Positions 26,301-35,419 of a DNA stretch of 64,000 nt are shown piece by piece. The notes below the pieces were generated by a model. The model was not told where the DNA came from. It searched no databases and saw nothing but the letters and a program-made list of their open reading frames with translations. The stretch's first letter is position 1. Every line of letters starts with the position of its first letter. The position numbers and the translations under genes are program-made. Origin of the DNA: an uncultured Prevotellaceae bacterium (GTDB lineage Bacteria; Bacteroidota; Bacteroidia; Bacteroidales; Bacteroidaceae); contig OMXV01000026.1 in assembly GCA_900315075.1 (NCBI GenBank), positions 1 through 64,000 of the forward strand, given 5' to 3'.

Positions 26301-27023
26301 GGATATTATTGGCTTGACACATGGGTGCTTGCCAATGTGATACAGTTAGCGACACAAGATTTTTGTATGCGGTTCCTTAACCGAGACAATGACCCTTGTG
26401 GACGGCAGTTTGACCAAATGACTCAAGCCGCTCGCTCTGCACCAGCCAACATCGCTGAAGGAAGTTCACGGCACTCAACATCCAAAGAGACAGAAATGAA
26501 ACTTACCGATGTGGCACGCGCCACCCTTTCAGAACTTGTCAACGACTATCTGAATTGGCTTCTACGACATGATCAAATCCCATGGTCAATAAAATCACAG
26601 GAGTATCGGCAGGTGAATCTCATACAACTTGAAAAGCCCATCTATCAAGACGATGTGCTATATAATAGTAGCATTCATATCTTACGACAGAAGCATCGTT
26701 TCGACACATGGCTTCGTTCAGAAGACTCAATGGTTGTCGCCAATTGTATGCTTGTGCTCTGCAATCGATTGATCATGATGCTCCACAAACAGATTGAAAA
26801 TCAACTGGCGACATTTCGAGAAGAGGAAGGCTTTACAGAATCTCTGACAACAGAACGCCTTGCTCATCGTGCGGAGCAGAGCAAACAAATAGATGCACCA
26901 ACTTGTCCACGATGCGGCAAGCCTATGATCAAACGTGTTGCGAAGAAGGGCATGAATTCAGGAAAAGAATTCTGGAGTTGTTCTGCATATCCCGAATGCA
27001 ACGGAATAAGAAATATCTATTAA
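26283..27023 (+). CDS. four-helix-bundle protein with C-terminal topoisomerase-type zinc finger
   Basis: 246 residues. The N-terminal about 120 fit the four-helix-bundle family (QFDQMTQAARSAPANIAEGSSR is its hallmark); the C-terminal 45 form a C4 zinc finger of the topoisomerase I type (CPRCGKPMIKRV...FWSCSAYPECNGI). Members of the family are often found next to or inside rRNA or DNA-metabolism loci and have no established function. Its neighbour downstream is topA, so the zinc finger type matches its neighbour. The first seven residues are encoded in a 51-bp repeat whose second copy follows the gene, which suggests the gene arrived by duplication or insertion. Confidence 0.75.
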   Translation: MRISKIGYYWLDTWVLANVIQLATQDFCMRFLNRDNDPCGRQFDQMTQAARSAPANIAEGSSRHSTSKETEMKLTDVARATLSELVNDYLNWLLRHDQIPWSIKSQEYRQVNLIQLEKPIYQDDVLYNSSIHILRQKHRFDTWLRSEDSMVVANCMLVLCNRLIMMLHKQIENQLATFREEEGFTESLTTERLAHRAEQSKQIDAPTCPRCGKPMIKRVAKKGMNSGKEFWSCSAYPECNGIRNIY

Positions 27024-27032
27024 TGGCGATTT

Positions 27033-27070
27033 CGATATATCGATGTATCGATGTATCGATGTATCGATAT
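27033..27070. repeat. 8-bp GTATCGAT tandem repeat
   Basis: About four units of the self-complementary GTATCGAT, flanked by related CGATATATCGAT and TATCGATATTACGGCATATCGA. It starts about 10 bp after the four-helix-bundle stop. Between 27071 and 27122 nothing else was recognised. Confidence 0.85.
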
Positions 27071-27122
27071 TACGGCATATCGAACCCCGACATACCAACC
27101 TCTCATCATAACATCATTAATA

Positions 27123-27173
27123 GATAGCAAATGGTGACCTAAATGACGAAACAATATGCGAATTTCAAAAATC
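27123..27173 (+). repeat. 51-bp direct repeat, copy 2
   Basis: Second copy of 26250-26300, now in the leader region of topA. It carries the same ATG and first codons (MRISKI), which here lead into a short frame that crosses the topA promoter and is not thought to be a gene. Confidence 0.9.
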
Positions 27174-27325
27174 TGCAAAATATTACTTTTATTCCTCACA
27201 CTGACCATCTCAGTTTTTGCAAAGGCTGCGACTCTGATAGATGGGTCTGGACGACCAACAAATGCAAATTTCTTAAAAATTCTAAATTTTAGATATATAA
27301 TAAGGTATATGATTAAAGTTTTGCG

Positions 27326-27333
27326 TACTTTTG
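27326..27333 (+). promoter_or_regulatory. -7 element of the topA operon
   Basis: TACTTTTG matches TAnnTTTG and lies 28 bp before the topA ATG. The -33 region shows no clear TTTG. Confidence 0.45.
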
Positions 27334-27361
27334 CCGCTCGAATAACTTTTCGTATATCAAT

Positions 27362-29671
27362 ATGCAAGACAATTTAGTAATCGTAGAGAGTCCCGCCAAG
27401 GCCAAGACAATAGAGAAATTCCTTGGTAAAGACTACAAAGTGATGTCAAGTTACGGGCACATCAGAGACCTGAAGAAGAAAGAGATCAGCATCGACCTGA
27501 ATACGATGGAGCCCGATTATGAAATTCCTGAGGATAAGAAAAAACTGGCTAATGACCTGAAAGTCCAAGCCGCCAAGGCAGAGAAGGTTTGGCTCGCATC
27601 CGATGAAGACCGCGAGGGAGAAGCCATCTCTTGGCATTTGTGTGAAGTGTTGGGATTGGATGAGAAGAAGACCAACCGCATCGTATTCCACGAAATTACC
27701 AAGCCTGCCATCCTTGAGGCTATCAAGTCGCCCCGCCATATCGACATGAACCTTGTCAATGCACAGCAGGCTCGCCGTGTGCTCGACCGCTTAGTGGGTT
27801 TCCGCCTTTCTCCCGTGCTGTGGCGCAAGGTAAAGCCATCGCTCTCAGCCGGACGTGTGCAGAGTGTTGCCGTGCGACTCATCGTAGAGCGTGAGCGTGA
27901 GATACAGTCCTTCGTGAGTGAGCCATACTATCGTGTGAATGCCATATTCACCGTACCTTCTATTAGTGATGCTCCGGCAGAAGTGAAAGCAGAGTTGTCC
28001 ACTCGCTTCAAAACCCGTGAGGAGGCACACGCCTTCTTGGAAAGTTGTAAAGACGCCACCTTCACCATCGACAGTGTGGTGAAAAAACCACTCAGACGCA
28101 CTCCCGCTCCTCCTTTCACCACTTCTACTTTACAGCAGGAGGCATCCCGCAAATTAGGTTTTACGGTGTCACAAACCATGATGGTGGCCCAGCACCTGTA
28201 TGAGAACGGTCTCATCACCTATATGCGTACCGACTCTGTCAACCTCTCCAGTCTCTGCATCAATGCAAGCAAAGAAGAGGTGATACGTCTTTATGGTCAG
28301 GAATACAGCAAACCCCGCAACTATAAGACCCACTCCAAAGGTGCCCAGGAAGCCCACGAGGCCATCCGACCCACCTATATGAATAATACTGAGATTGAGG
28401 GCAATATGCAGGAGCGTCGTCTATACGACCTCATCTGGAAGCGTACTGCTGCTTCACAGATGGCCGATGCCCAGATTGAGAAAACCACCGTCAACATCCT
28501 CATCAGCGGTAAAGAAGAGTATTTCGTGGCCAATGGCGAGGTGGTGATTTTCGACGGTTTTATGAAAGCCTATCATGAGTCGAACGACGACGAGCAAGCA
28601 CAGGAAGAGAGCCATGTGCTACCCCCCATGCGTGTTGGCGATACCCTCGCGCGCATGGACATTGTATCTACAGAGCGCTATACCGTAGGTCCACTGCGCT
28701 ATACCGAGGCCAGCCTTGTGCATAAATTAGAGGAACTTGGCATAGGTCGTCCTTCCACCTACGCTCCTACTATCAGCACCATCCAACAACGTGAATATGT
28801 TCAGAAAGGCGACAAGAAGGGTGTGGACAGGAAATATGTCATCGAAACACTGAAAGGCCAAAAAATCGTGACCAAGGAAAAGTCGGAAATCGTGGGCAAT
28901 GAGAAAGGCAAACTGCTCCCCACAGATATCGGATTGGTGGTGAACGATTTCTTGATGCAGTATTTCCCCGACATCATGGACTATAATTTCACTGCCAACG
29001 TCGAACAGCAGTTTGACAAGATTGCCGAAGGAAAGGCCAAATGGGCCACGATGATAAAGAAGTTCTACAAAGATTTCGACCCCATCGTAGAAAAGACTAT
29101 GAATATCCGCGCCGAGCACAAAGCTGGCGAGCGTGAGTTGGGTATCGACCCCAAGAGCGGCAAGCCTGTGTTTGTGAAAATCGGGCGTTTTGGCCCCATC
29201 GTCCAGATTGGTCGTGCCGACGATAAGGAGAAACCACAGTTCGCACAGCTTCCTGCCGACAAGAGCATGGAATCTATCACCCTCGACGAGGCTATGGAAC
29301 TCTTCAAGCTCCCCCGTACTCTCGGTGATTTTGAGGGGAAAGCAGTGACGGTTGGCGCAGGGAAATATGGTCCCTACATCCTCCACAACAAAAAATATGT
29401 TTCACTGCCTAAGGATGAAGACCCACTGACTGTCACCCTCGAGACCGCTATCGAACTCATCGACCAGAAACGTAAACAAGACGATGAGCGACATCTGAAG
29501 AAATTCGACGAAGACCCCAAACTCGAGGTGATGAACGGTCGCTACGGACCCTATATCTGCTACGATGGCAAGAACTACCGTATGCCCAAGTCGATGCATG
29601 CCAAGGCAGCAGAGCTCACCTTTGAGCAGTGCATGCAAGTGGTCAACACCACCGCCAGCAAGAAGAAATAG
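27362..29671 (+). CDS. topA: DNA topoisomerase I
   Basis: 769-residue type IA topoisomerase that relaxes negative supercoils. TOPRIM domain at the N-terminus (IVESPAKAKTIEKFLG, then LASDEDREGEAISWHL with the DxD metal motif), the catalytic tyrosine in LITYMRTDSVNLS (Tyr287), and C-terminal repeat domains of the Topo-C type (GRFGPIVQIG, GKYGPYILHN, GRYGPYICYD) in place of zinc fingers. The length is normal for Bacteroidetes. First gene of topA-aroK-speA-argB; aroK starts after a 1-bp gap. Confidence 0.96.
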   Translation: MQDNLVIVESPAKAKTIEKFLGKDYKVMSSYGHIRDLKKKEISIDLNTMEPDYEIPEDKKKLANDLKVQAAKAEKVWLASDEDREGEAISWHLCEVLGLDEKKTNRIVFHEITKPAILEAIKSPRHIDMNLVNAQQARRVLDRLVGFRLSPVLWRKVKPSLSAGRVQSVAVRLIVEREREIQSFVSEPYYRVNAIFTVPSISDAPAEVKAELSTRFKTREEAHAFLESCKDATFTIDSVVKKPLRRTPAPPFTTSTLQQEASRKLGFTVSQTMMVAQHLYENGLITYMRTDSVNLSSLCINASKEEVIRLYGQEYSKPRNYKTHSKGAQEAHEAIRPTYMNNTEIEGNMQERRLYDLIWKRTAASQMADAQIEKTTVNILISGKEEYFVANGEVVIFDGFMKAYHESNDDEQAQEESHVLPPMRVGDTLARMDIVSTERYTVGPLRYTEASLVHKLEELGIGRPSTYAPTISTIQQREYVQKGDKKGVDRKYVIETLKGQKIVTKEKSEIVGNEKGKLLPTDIGLVVNDFLMQYFPDIMDYNFTANVEQQFDKIAEGKAKWATMIKKFYKDFDPIVEKTMNIRAEHKAGERELGIDPKSGKPVFVKIGRFGPIVQIGRADDKEKPQFAQLPADKSMESITLDEAMELFKLPRTLGDFEGKAVTVGAGKYGPYILHNKKYVSLPKDEDPLTVTLETAIELIDQKRKQDDERHLKKFDEDPKLEVMNGRYGPYICYDGKNYRMPKSMHAKAAELTFEQCMQVVNTTASKKK

Positions 29672-29672
29672 C

Positions 29673-30200
29673 ATGACGCGCATTATCATCATAGGATATA
29701 TGGGAGCCGGGAAGACCACTGTGGGCAAGTCGCTCTCACGGGCACTCGGCATCCCCTTCTACGATCTTGACTGGTATATCGAGAGCCGAATGCGAAAAAC
29801 GGTACCCCAGATTTTTGCTGAGAAAGGCGAAGAGGGCTTCCGGCGTATCGAGTACAATATGCTGCACGAAGTGGCTGAGTTTGAGAACGTCATCATCAGT
29901 TGTGGAGGCGGTACTCCATGTTTCTTCGACAACATGGACTACCTCAATGCCCAAGGCGAGACCATCTACCTGAAAGCCACGCCAGAGGTGCTCTACAAAC
30001 ACCTACGCATGGGGAAGACAGAGCGACCACTGCTCAAAAATAAAACTCCCGAGGAGTTGCAGCGTTTCATCACGGAACAGTTGCAACAACGTGAACCGTT
30101 CTATGCCAAGTCGCGTCATACACTTGACGTCAATCTGCTCGACACCTACGAGAAAATCAATGTCTCTGTAGCCAGCATTCGACGTATGCTTAATATATAA
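29673..30200 (+). CDS. aroK: shikimate kinase
   Basis: 175 residues from the ATG at 29673, right after the topA stop. Converts shikimate to shikimate 3-phosphate in aromatic amino acid synthesis. P-loop GYMGAGKTTVGKSL at residues about 8-21, DLDWYIE (shikimate-binding Asp), GEEGFRRIE, and the CGGGTPC motif, then the LID region with RPLL. A longer in-frame extension inside topA lacks any family similarity and is not used. Confidence 0.95.
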   Translation: MTRIIIIGYMGAGKTTVGKSLSRALGIPFYDLDWYIESRMRKTVPQIFAEKGEEGFRRIEYNMLHEVAEFENVIISCGGGTPCFFDNMDYLNAQGETIYLKATPEVLYKHLRMGKTERPLLKNKTPEELQRFITEQLQQREPFYAKSRHTLDVNLLDTYEKINVSVASIRRMLNI

Positions 30201-30255
30201 GATCTTTTTATAAAGCCGTTTTTTAGAATCCATCTTAACAAACCACCCTACCTAC

Positions 30256-32148
30256 ATGAAGAAATGGACTATTGAAGATTCCAAGGAGCTATACAACATC
30301 AATGGATGGGGTACTTCCTATTTTGGAGTCAACGACACTGGTCATGTCTATGTCTCACCATGCAAGGACGAGACACGTATCGACCTGCACGAGGTGATGT
30401 GCGAACTGGCCCTGCGCGACGTAGCCCCTCCGGTGCTGCTGCGCTTTCCCGACATCCTCGACAATCGTATCGAGAAAACTGCCAGCTGCTTCAAGAAAGC
30501 CGCCGAGGAATATGAATACAAGGGTGAGAACTTCATCATCTATCCCATCAAGGTCAACCAGATGCAGCCTGTCGTGGAAGAAATCATCTCACACGGCAGG
30601 AAATTCAACTTAGGACTGGAGGCCGGCTCCAAACCCGAGCTCCATGCTGTCATCGCTGTGCAATGCCAGAGTGACTCTCTCATCATCTGCAACGGCTATA
30701 AAGACCAGAGTTATATCGAACTCGCCCTGTTGGCTCAAAAGATGGGCAAGCGTATCTTCATCGTCGTGGAGAAACTCAACGAGCTCGATGTCATTGCGCG
30801 TGCCGCCAAGAAACTCAACGTTAAGCCCAATCTCGGCATCCGCATCAAACTGGCTACTTCGGGTTCGGGAAAATGGGAAGAAAGTGGTGGTGATGCCAGC
30901 AAATTCGGCCTTACCAGTAGTGAATTGCTTGAGGCACTTGAAATCCTCGACAAGAAAGGAATGCACGACTGTCTGAGGCTTATCCATTTCCATATCGGTT
31001 CGCAAATCACCAAGATACGCCGCATCCAGGCTGCCCTCCGCGAGGCATCACAATTCTATATCCAACTTCATAAAATGGGCTACAACGTGGAATTCGTGGA
31101 TTGCGGCGGTGGATTAGGTGTTGACTACGATGGCACACGCTCACCCAGCAGCGAGAGTTCTGTCAACTACTCCATCCAGGAATATGTCAACGACTGTATC
31201 TACACCTTCGTAGAAGCAGCCAACCGCAATGGCATCCAACATCCCAACCTCATCACGGAAAGTGGACGGTCACTGTCGGCACATCACTCCGTGCTTATCA
31301 TCGATGTCTTGGAGACGGCCACTCTGCCTGAAATGGACGAGGATTTTGAGCCAGAGGAAGGTGCCCACAAACTTGTGCGCGACCTCTATGACATTTGGGA
31401 CAACCTCAACCCCCGTTCCATGCTTGAAGACTGGCATGATGCCGAACAGATTCGCGAAGAAGCCCTCGACCTGTTCAACCATGGCATCATCGACCTACAG
31501 ACACGTGCCGAGGTAGAGAGTATGTACTGGAGTGTGTCGCGCGAAATCAATAGTATCGCCAAGCATCTGAAACATGTGCCCGAAGAATTGAGGGGGCTCG
31601 ACAAAATCCTTGCCGACAAATATTTCTGCAACTTCTCGCTCTTCCAGTCGCTGCCTGATTCATGGGCAATCGACCAACTCTTCCCCATTGTGCCTATACA
31701 GCGTCTCGACGAGCGACCAACACGCAGTGCCACTCTGCAAGATATCACCTGTGACAGTGATGGCAAGATAGCCAATTTCGTGACCAACCGCCATATTTCC
31801 AACATCCTCCCCGTACACACGCTTCGCAAAAACGAGCCCTATTATCTTGGCGTATTCCTCGTGGGTGCTTATCAGGAAATACTTGGCGACATGCACAACC
31901 TCTTCGGCGACACCAATGCGGTGCATATTTCGGTGAAAGACGGAGGTTACCACATCGACCAAATCATCGATGGTGAGACGGTGGAGGAAGTGTTAGCATA
32001 TGTGCAATATAATCCCAAAAAACTGGTTCGCCAACTGGAGATTTGGGTGGCCAAAAGCGTGAAACAAGGTAAAATCTCATTGGAAGAAGGCAAGGAATTT
32101 CTTTCCAACTATCGCAGTGGACTATATGGATACACCTATCTTGAATAG
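30256..32148 (+). CDS. speA: biosynthetic arginine decarboxylase
   Basis: 630-residue fold-III PLP enzyme that decarboxylates arginine to agmatine, first step of polyamine synthesis. The PLP lysine lies in IYPIKVNQMQ (Lys99); HFHIGSQI and DCGGGLGVDYDGTRS are the glycine-rich phosphate and substrate loops; the late NITESGRSLSAHHS-type stretch and GDTNAVHIS are also family features. Length is normal (about 630). It lies 55 bp after aroK in the same operon; argB overlaps its 3' end, so the cluster joins arginine synthesis and use. Confidence 0.96.
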   Translation: MKKWTIEDSKELYNINGWGTSYFGVNDTGHVYVSPCKDETRIDLHEVMCELALRDVAPPVLLRFPDILDNRIEKTASCFKKAAEEYEYKGENFIIYPIKVNQMQPVVEEIISHGRKFNLGLEAGSKPELHAVIAVQCQSDSLIICNGYKDQSYIELALLAQKMGKRIFIVVEKLNELDVIARAAKKLNVKPNLGIRIKLATSGSGKWEESGGDASKFGLTSSELLEALEILDKKGMHDCLRLIHFHIGSQITKIRRIQAALREASQFYIQLHKMGYNVEFVDCGGGLGVDYDGTRSPSSESSVNYSIQEYVNDCIYTFVEAANRNGIQHPNLITESGRSLSAHHSVLIIDVLETATLPEMDEDFEPEEGAHKLVRDLYDIWDNLNPRSMLEDWHDAEQIREEALDLFNHGIIDLQTRAEVESMYWSVSREINSIAKHLKHVPEELRGLDKILADKYFCNFSLFQSLPDSWAIDQLFPIVPIQRLDERPTRSATLQDITCDSDGKIANFVTNRHISNILPVHTLRKNEPYYLGVFLVGAYQEILGDMHNLFGDTNAVHISVKDGGYHIDQIIDGETVEEVLAYVQYNPKKLVRQLEIWVAKSVKQGKISLEEGKEFLSNYRSGLYGYTYLE

Positions 32149-32920
32149 CAAGGAACCGCTTACTGTGGTAAAAGTGGGTGGCGCCGTAGTGGAAGACGAA
32201 CAACAACTCTCATCATTACTAGACCACTTTGCTGCCATTCCCGGTCATAAAGTGTTGGTGCATGGTGGTGGCCGCAGTGCCACACGCATTGCCGCCTCAT
32301 TAGGTATCGAGAGCCAGATGGTGAACGGCCGCAGAATCACCGATGCCGACATGCTCCGTGTGGTGACCATGGTCTATGGCGGCCTGGTGAACAAAAACAT
32401 CGTGGCACGCCTGCAAGTACATGGCATCGATGCCTTGGGACTGACTGGTGCCGACATGGATGTGATACGCTCACACCGCCGGCCTGCTGGTGAGGTGGAC
32501 TATGGATTTGTGGGAGATGTGGATTATGCCGATGGGGGGAAAATGAAAGTGCTCATCCAGCAGGGCATCACACCCGTCATGGCACCCCTCACCCACGATG
32601 GCAAAGGCAATATGCTCAACACCAATGCCGATACCATCGCTGGCGAAGTGGCTAAGGCATTGGCTCCATTCTTCGATGTCACCCTCATCTATAGCTTCGA
32701 GATGCCTGGGGTGATGGACGCCGACGGAAAGGTAATCTCCAAAATCACACGTGAGTCGTTTCAGAAATATGTTGATGAGGGCGTCATCAGCGGGGGCATG
32801 ATCCCCAAAATCGAAAATGCCCTACAAGCGGTAAACGCTGGTGTCAGACGAGTCATCATCACCCAAGCCAATGCTATCGACGGGAAAAAGGGGACGGCGG
32901 TTGTTGGAGTTGATAGTTAG
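32126..32920 (+). CDS. argB: acetylglutamate kinase
   Basis: 264 residues from the ATG at 32126 (a GTG at 32117 is the alternative), overlapping the speA end by 23 bp. Phosphorylates N-acetylglutamate in arginine synthesis. Amino-acid-kinase motifs: VVKVGGAVVED, VHGGGRSATRIA, MVNGRRITD, and the C-terminal GGMIPKIENALQAVNAGVRRV. The stop codon (TAG) is in the first TTAGGAG repeat unit of the downstream block. Confidence 0.95.
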   Translation: MDTPILNSKEPLTVVKVGGAVVEDEQQLSSLLDHFAAIPGHKVLVHGGGRSATRIAASLGIESQMVNGRRITDADMLRVVTMVYGGLVNKNIVARLQVHGIDALGLTGADMDVIRSHRRPAGEVDYGFVGDVDYADGGKMKVLIQQGITPVMAPLTHDGKGNMLNTNADTIAGEVAKALAPFFDVTLIYSFEMPGVMDADGKVISKITRESFQKYVDEGVISGGMIPKIENALQAVNAGVRRVIITQANAIDGKKGTAVVGVDS

Positions 32921-33165
32921 GAGTTTATTTAGTTAGGAGTTAGAAGTTAGGAGTTAGAAGTTAGGAGTTAGAAGTATCTTAGTGGTAAGTGGTGAGAGGT
33001 GAGAGGTGAGAGAATACTCAGAATATTCAGAATACTCGGAATACTCGGAATACTCAAAAACTCATCATGTCACTCCCTTCGTCCTTCTGGGAGGGGCTGG
33101 GGGTGAGGCTTCACATCAAATAGCTTGTCAACTTGTCAACTCGTCAACTTGTCAACTTATCTTAG
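32921..33165 (+). repeat. mosaic repeat block: TTAGGAG + GGTGAGA + GGAATACTC + REP + ACTTGTCA
   Basis: In order: TTAGGAGTTAGAAG heptamers, CTTAGTGGTAAG, GGTGAGA heptamers, five GGAATACTC nonamers (about 33013-33055), ACTCATCATGTCACTCCC, a REP-like hairpin (CTCCC 33073-33077 with GGGAG 33089-33093), GGGGGTGAGGCT, then ACTTGTCA octamers (about 33122-33162). The same order recurs at 38550-38741. Confidence 0.9.
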
Positions 33166-33208
33166 TTTAGTTAAAATATATTAAATTTCACTTTACCCAT
33201 CCAGCGGT

Positions 33209-33234
33209 TGTAACATTTTCCCACCCTAATCGTC
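33209..33234 (+). promoter_or_regulatory. possible ECF-type autoregulated promoter
   Basis: TGTAAC, 16 bp, CGTC, ending 15 bp before the sigma factor ATG. The AAC/CGTC pair and spacing resemble promoters read by ECF sigma factors and not the housekeeping TAnnTTTG type; autoregulation is an inference. Confidence 0.35.
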
Positions 33235-33249
33235 AACTATTTAGATAAG

Positions 33250-33753
33250 ATGAAAATTATCAGTTTCAAAAACGATGTGCTGCCACTCAAGGACATTCTT
33301 TATCGTTTGGCCTTGCGTATCACACTGAAGCATGAAGAGGCAGAAGACATCGTACAGGAAACACTGATAAAAGTCTGGAACAAGCGTGATGACCTTGATA
33401 ATATTGACTCATTAGAAGCTTATTGCCTCACAATATGCCGTAATCTGTCATTAGACCATCTAAAACGCAAGGATATTCACACTGAGTCATTGGATGATGC
33501 AACCCATGATGAGAATCTGGGTCCCTACGAGCAAATGCTACAAAAAGACCGTGTGGAACTTGTGCGACGACTTGTCAACCACCTGCCTGAGAAACAACGT
33601 AGCTGCATGCAGCTGAGAGACTTCGAAGGTAAGACCTACAAAGAGATTGCCACCATTCTCAACATCTCAGAAGACCAAGTGAAGGTGAACATCTTTAGGG
33701 CTCGACAGACCATCAAACAAAAGTATCAACAAATCGAAGTTTATGGACTATAA
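33250..33753 (+). CDS. ECF-type RNA polymerase sigma factor
   Basis: 167 residues with the two sigma domains only: region 2 (EEAEDIVQETLIKVW) and region 4 (LPEKQRSCMQLRDFEGKTYKEIATILNISEDQVKVNIFRARQTI). It directs polymerase to a small regulon. The next gene overlaps by 11 bp and looks like its membrane anti-sigma partner. The upstream site resembles an ECF promoter, fitting autoregulation. Regulon unknown. Confidence 0.93.
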   Translation: MKIISFKNDVLPLKDILYRLALRITLKHEEAEDIVQETLIKVWNKRDDLDNIDSLEAYCLTICRNLSLDHLKRKDIHTESLDDATHDENLGPYEQMLQKDRVELVRRLVNHLPEKQRSCMQLRDFEGKTYKEIATILNISEDQVKVNIFRARQTIKQKYQQIEVYGL

Positions 33754-34216
33754 GTATATAGAACAATTGATGGACCGCTATTGGGAATGTGAGACTTCCC
33801 TTGAGGAAGAACAGATTCTCCGCACTTTCTTCAGCCAAGAAAGCGTACCCGTCTATCTTTTGCCATACAAGGACTTATTCACATACGAGCACGATGAGGT
33901 GCATGAGGAAAAACTTGGCGAGGATTTCGACCGCAAAATGCTGGAGATGGTCGGTGAAAAAGCTCCTGTCAAAGCTCGTGAAATACGTATCACAGAGCGT
34001 CTGAAACCTCTCTTCAAAGCAGCAGCCATCGTGGCAGTCATTCTTACCTTGGGCAATGCCATGAAAGTGGCATTCCAGCCAAAAGAGGTGGACAATGTGG
34101 CACAGCAGCAAACACAACCGACCAAAGACGGTATATCAGTTGCTAAGGCCGACACTATCAATATCAACATCAAGGATTCCGTCAACAATTCAAGAATTGT
34201 GGAAAAACCTTTCTGA
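33743..34216 (+). CDS. probable membrane anti-sigma partner, unknown family
   Basis: 157 residues. A cytoplasmic N-terminal about 90 residues with an acidic helix (YIEQLMDRYWECETSLEEEQILRTFF), one membrane span at about residues 92-110 (AAAIVAVILTLGNAMKVAF) and a hydrophilic outer tail. The first segment resembles the short sigma-binding helix of Bacteroidetes anti-sigma factors. The 11-bp overlap with the sigma gene and the terminator that follows make the two a closed unit. Function by context only. Confidence 0.6.
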   Translation: MDYKYIEQLMDRYWECETSLEEEQILRTFFSQESVPVYLLPYKDLFTYEHDEVHEEKLGEDFDRKMLEMVGEKAPVKAREIRITERLKPLFKAAAIVAVILTLGNAMKVAFQPKEVDNVAQQQTQPTKDGISVAKADTININIKDSVNNSRIVEKPF

Positions 34217-34324
34217 AATAGATTTTTTCAATGCTTTCTCTATAAAATCAATGTTTAGTAAAACAAAATCACGAAACTGTGAAGTTTCAATTCTCTCAAA
34301 TTTTTCATAACATACTAATTTTCG

Positions 34325-34357
34325 AAGCGCTGCGGGACTCCGCAGCGCTTTGTTTTT
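34325..34357 (+). terminator. intrinsic terminator of the sigma operon
   Basis: AAGCGCTGCGG (34325-34335), loop GACT, CCGCAGCGCTT (34340-34350), followed by TGTTTTT. An 11-bp perfect stem with a T tract, 110 bp after the anti-sigma-like gene. Confidence 0.9.
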
Positions 34358-34425
34358 GACCACGAATTAGTTTTACGACCACGAATTACTCGAATTTTCA
34401 CGAATAATTGAATACCCACGGACTC

Positions 34426-35415
34426 TTACATTCCCATCAGCCGGTCGAAATAGACGATGATGTCTTCCCATGACTTGAAGTCGCCAGTGCCCAATAGGAT
34501 GACAGTACCTAAGAACTCGTCACAAGGGACAGTGCTGATGAGGAAGTCTCCATAGAGCAGATGCGGCTGACAAGTGCAGATGACATGATTGTATGCCGGA
34601 GCATCGAAGGCCTGCCACAGCCATTGCTGTGCCTCGGGCATGGTCTGTCGGCTGTTGTAGTCGGCATCCACTACAAAATACACTTGATAGGTTTCTATGA
34701 GATGGCGGAAAGCTTTTTGACTGCTGCTGCGCGGCATTCCCCGCTGATCAGCCACGCTGTCATAACTGATGAAGATGACGGGGCGCTCGCGGTGCTCCTG
34801 ACGGTCGTCTATCCATCGTACGATTGGCATTACGGCATGCATATAGGAGCGGTCGTCCATACGATGTTCACCATGGAAGGGAATGGCTGTGGGATAATGC
34901 TGACGGAAGAGGTCGAAAGTATCTACGAGTGTATCATTGTCACCAAATAGCCCCCATACACGGCGTCGCTCTTCTTCGGTAACGCCCGAGAAGCAATGAG
35001 TGGTTATCTCACGGTATTCCTTCACCATTGCCTTAGTGACGATAAAGTCCTGCACACCATCTTGACGTGGGTTCTGAAAAGACTGCGCACCTGTCAGCCC
35101 ATGAGCCACCATGGTGTCGCCAATCTGAAAGGCAGGATTGATGACGATGCGATCGTATCCATAAAGCATTTCGGTGTACATGCCACCCATTGATGTGCCG
35201 ATGATAAGGTCGGGGTGATGTTCGTCACACAACCGATGCAAGAGGTCGATAGCCTCTTGCGGATGCAGGGGTATGTCCTCGGCGATAATCTCAGCATTGC
35301 AGAGCACCTGTCGGAGTCTTCTTACAGTGCCTGACTGTGCCGATGAAGCGAAACCATGCACATACATTACTTTTTTTCCTGCCATTACATCAGGAAACTG
35401 CTTGATATATTCCAT
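34426..35415 (-). CDS. YqiA-like esterase fused to a degenerate HAD-like domain
   Basis: 329 residues. Residues about 14-205 resemble YqiA/YcfP alpha/beta-hydrolases: MYVHGFASSAQSGT, nucleophile elbow IGTSMGGMYTEML, GDNDTLVDT and the late EHRMDDRS for the catalytic His. Residues about 215-329 resemble the NT5C/5'-nucleotidase HAD-like family (VYFVVDADYN, EAQQWL, YGDFLIS, SWEDIIVYFDRL), but the expected DxDG nucleophile is SYDSVAD, so this half may be inactive. The ATG is preceded by an 11-bp array tail (CTTCAATATAAC). No operon partner. Confidence 0.6.
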   Translation of the reverse strand: MEYIKQFPDVMAGKKVMYVHGFASSAQSGTVRRLRQVLCNAEIIAEDIPLHPQEAIDLLHRLCDEHHPDLIIGTSMGGMYTEMLYGYDRIVINPAFQIGDTMVAHGLTGAQSFQNPRQDGVQDFIVTKAMVKEYREITTHCFSGVTEEERRRVWGLFGDNDTLVDTFDLFRQHYPTAIPFHGEHRMDDRSYMHAVMPIVRWIDDRQEHRERPVIFISYDSVADQRGMPRSSSQKAFRHLIETYQVYFVVDADYNSRQTMPEAQQWLWQAFDAPAYNHVICTCQPHLLYGDFLISTVPCDEFLGTVILLGTGDFKSWEDIIVYFDRLMGM

Positions 35416-35419
35416 GTTA

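Noticed and set aside
27156-27377. 73-residue frame starting in the second direct repeat
   Set aside because: It runs through the topA promoter into the topA start; its ATG is only the copied start of the upstream gene.
33250-34216. Sigma/anti-sigma pair as a SusC/FecI-type trans-envelope system
   Set aside because: No TonB-dependent receptor with a signalling extension follows; a terminator closes the two-gene unit.
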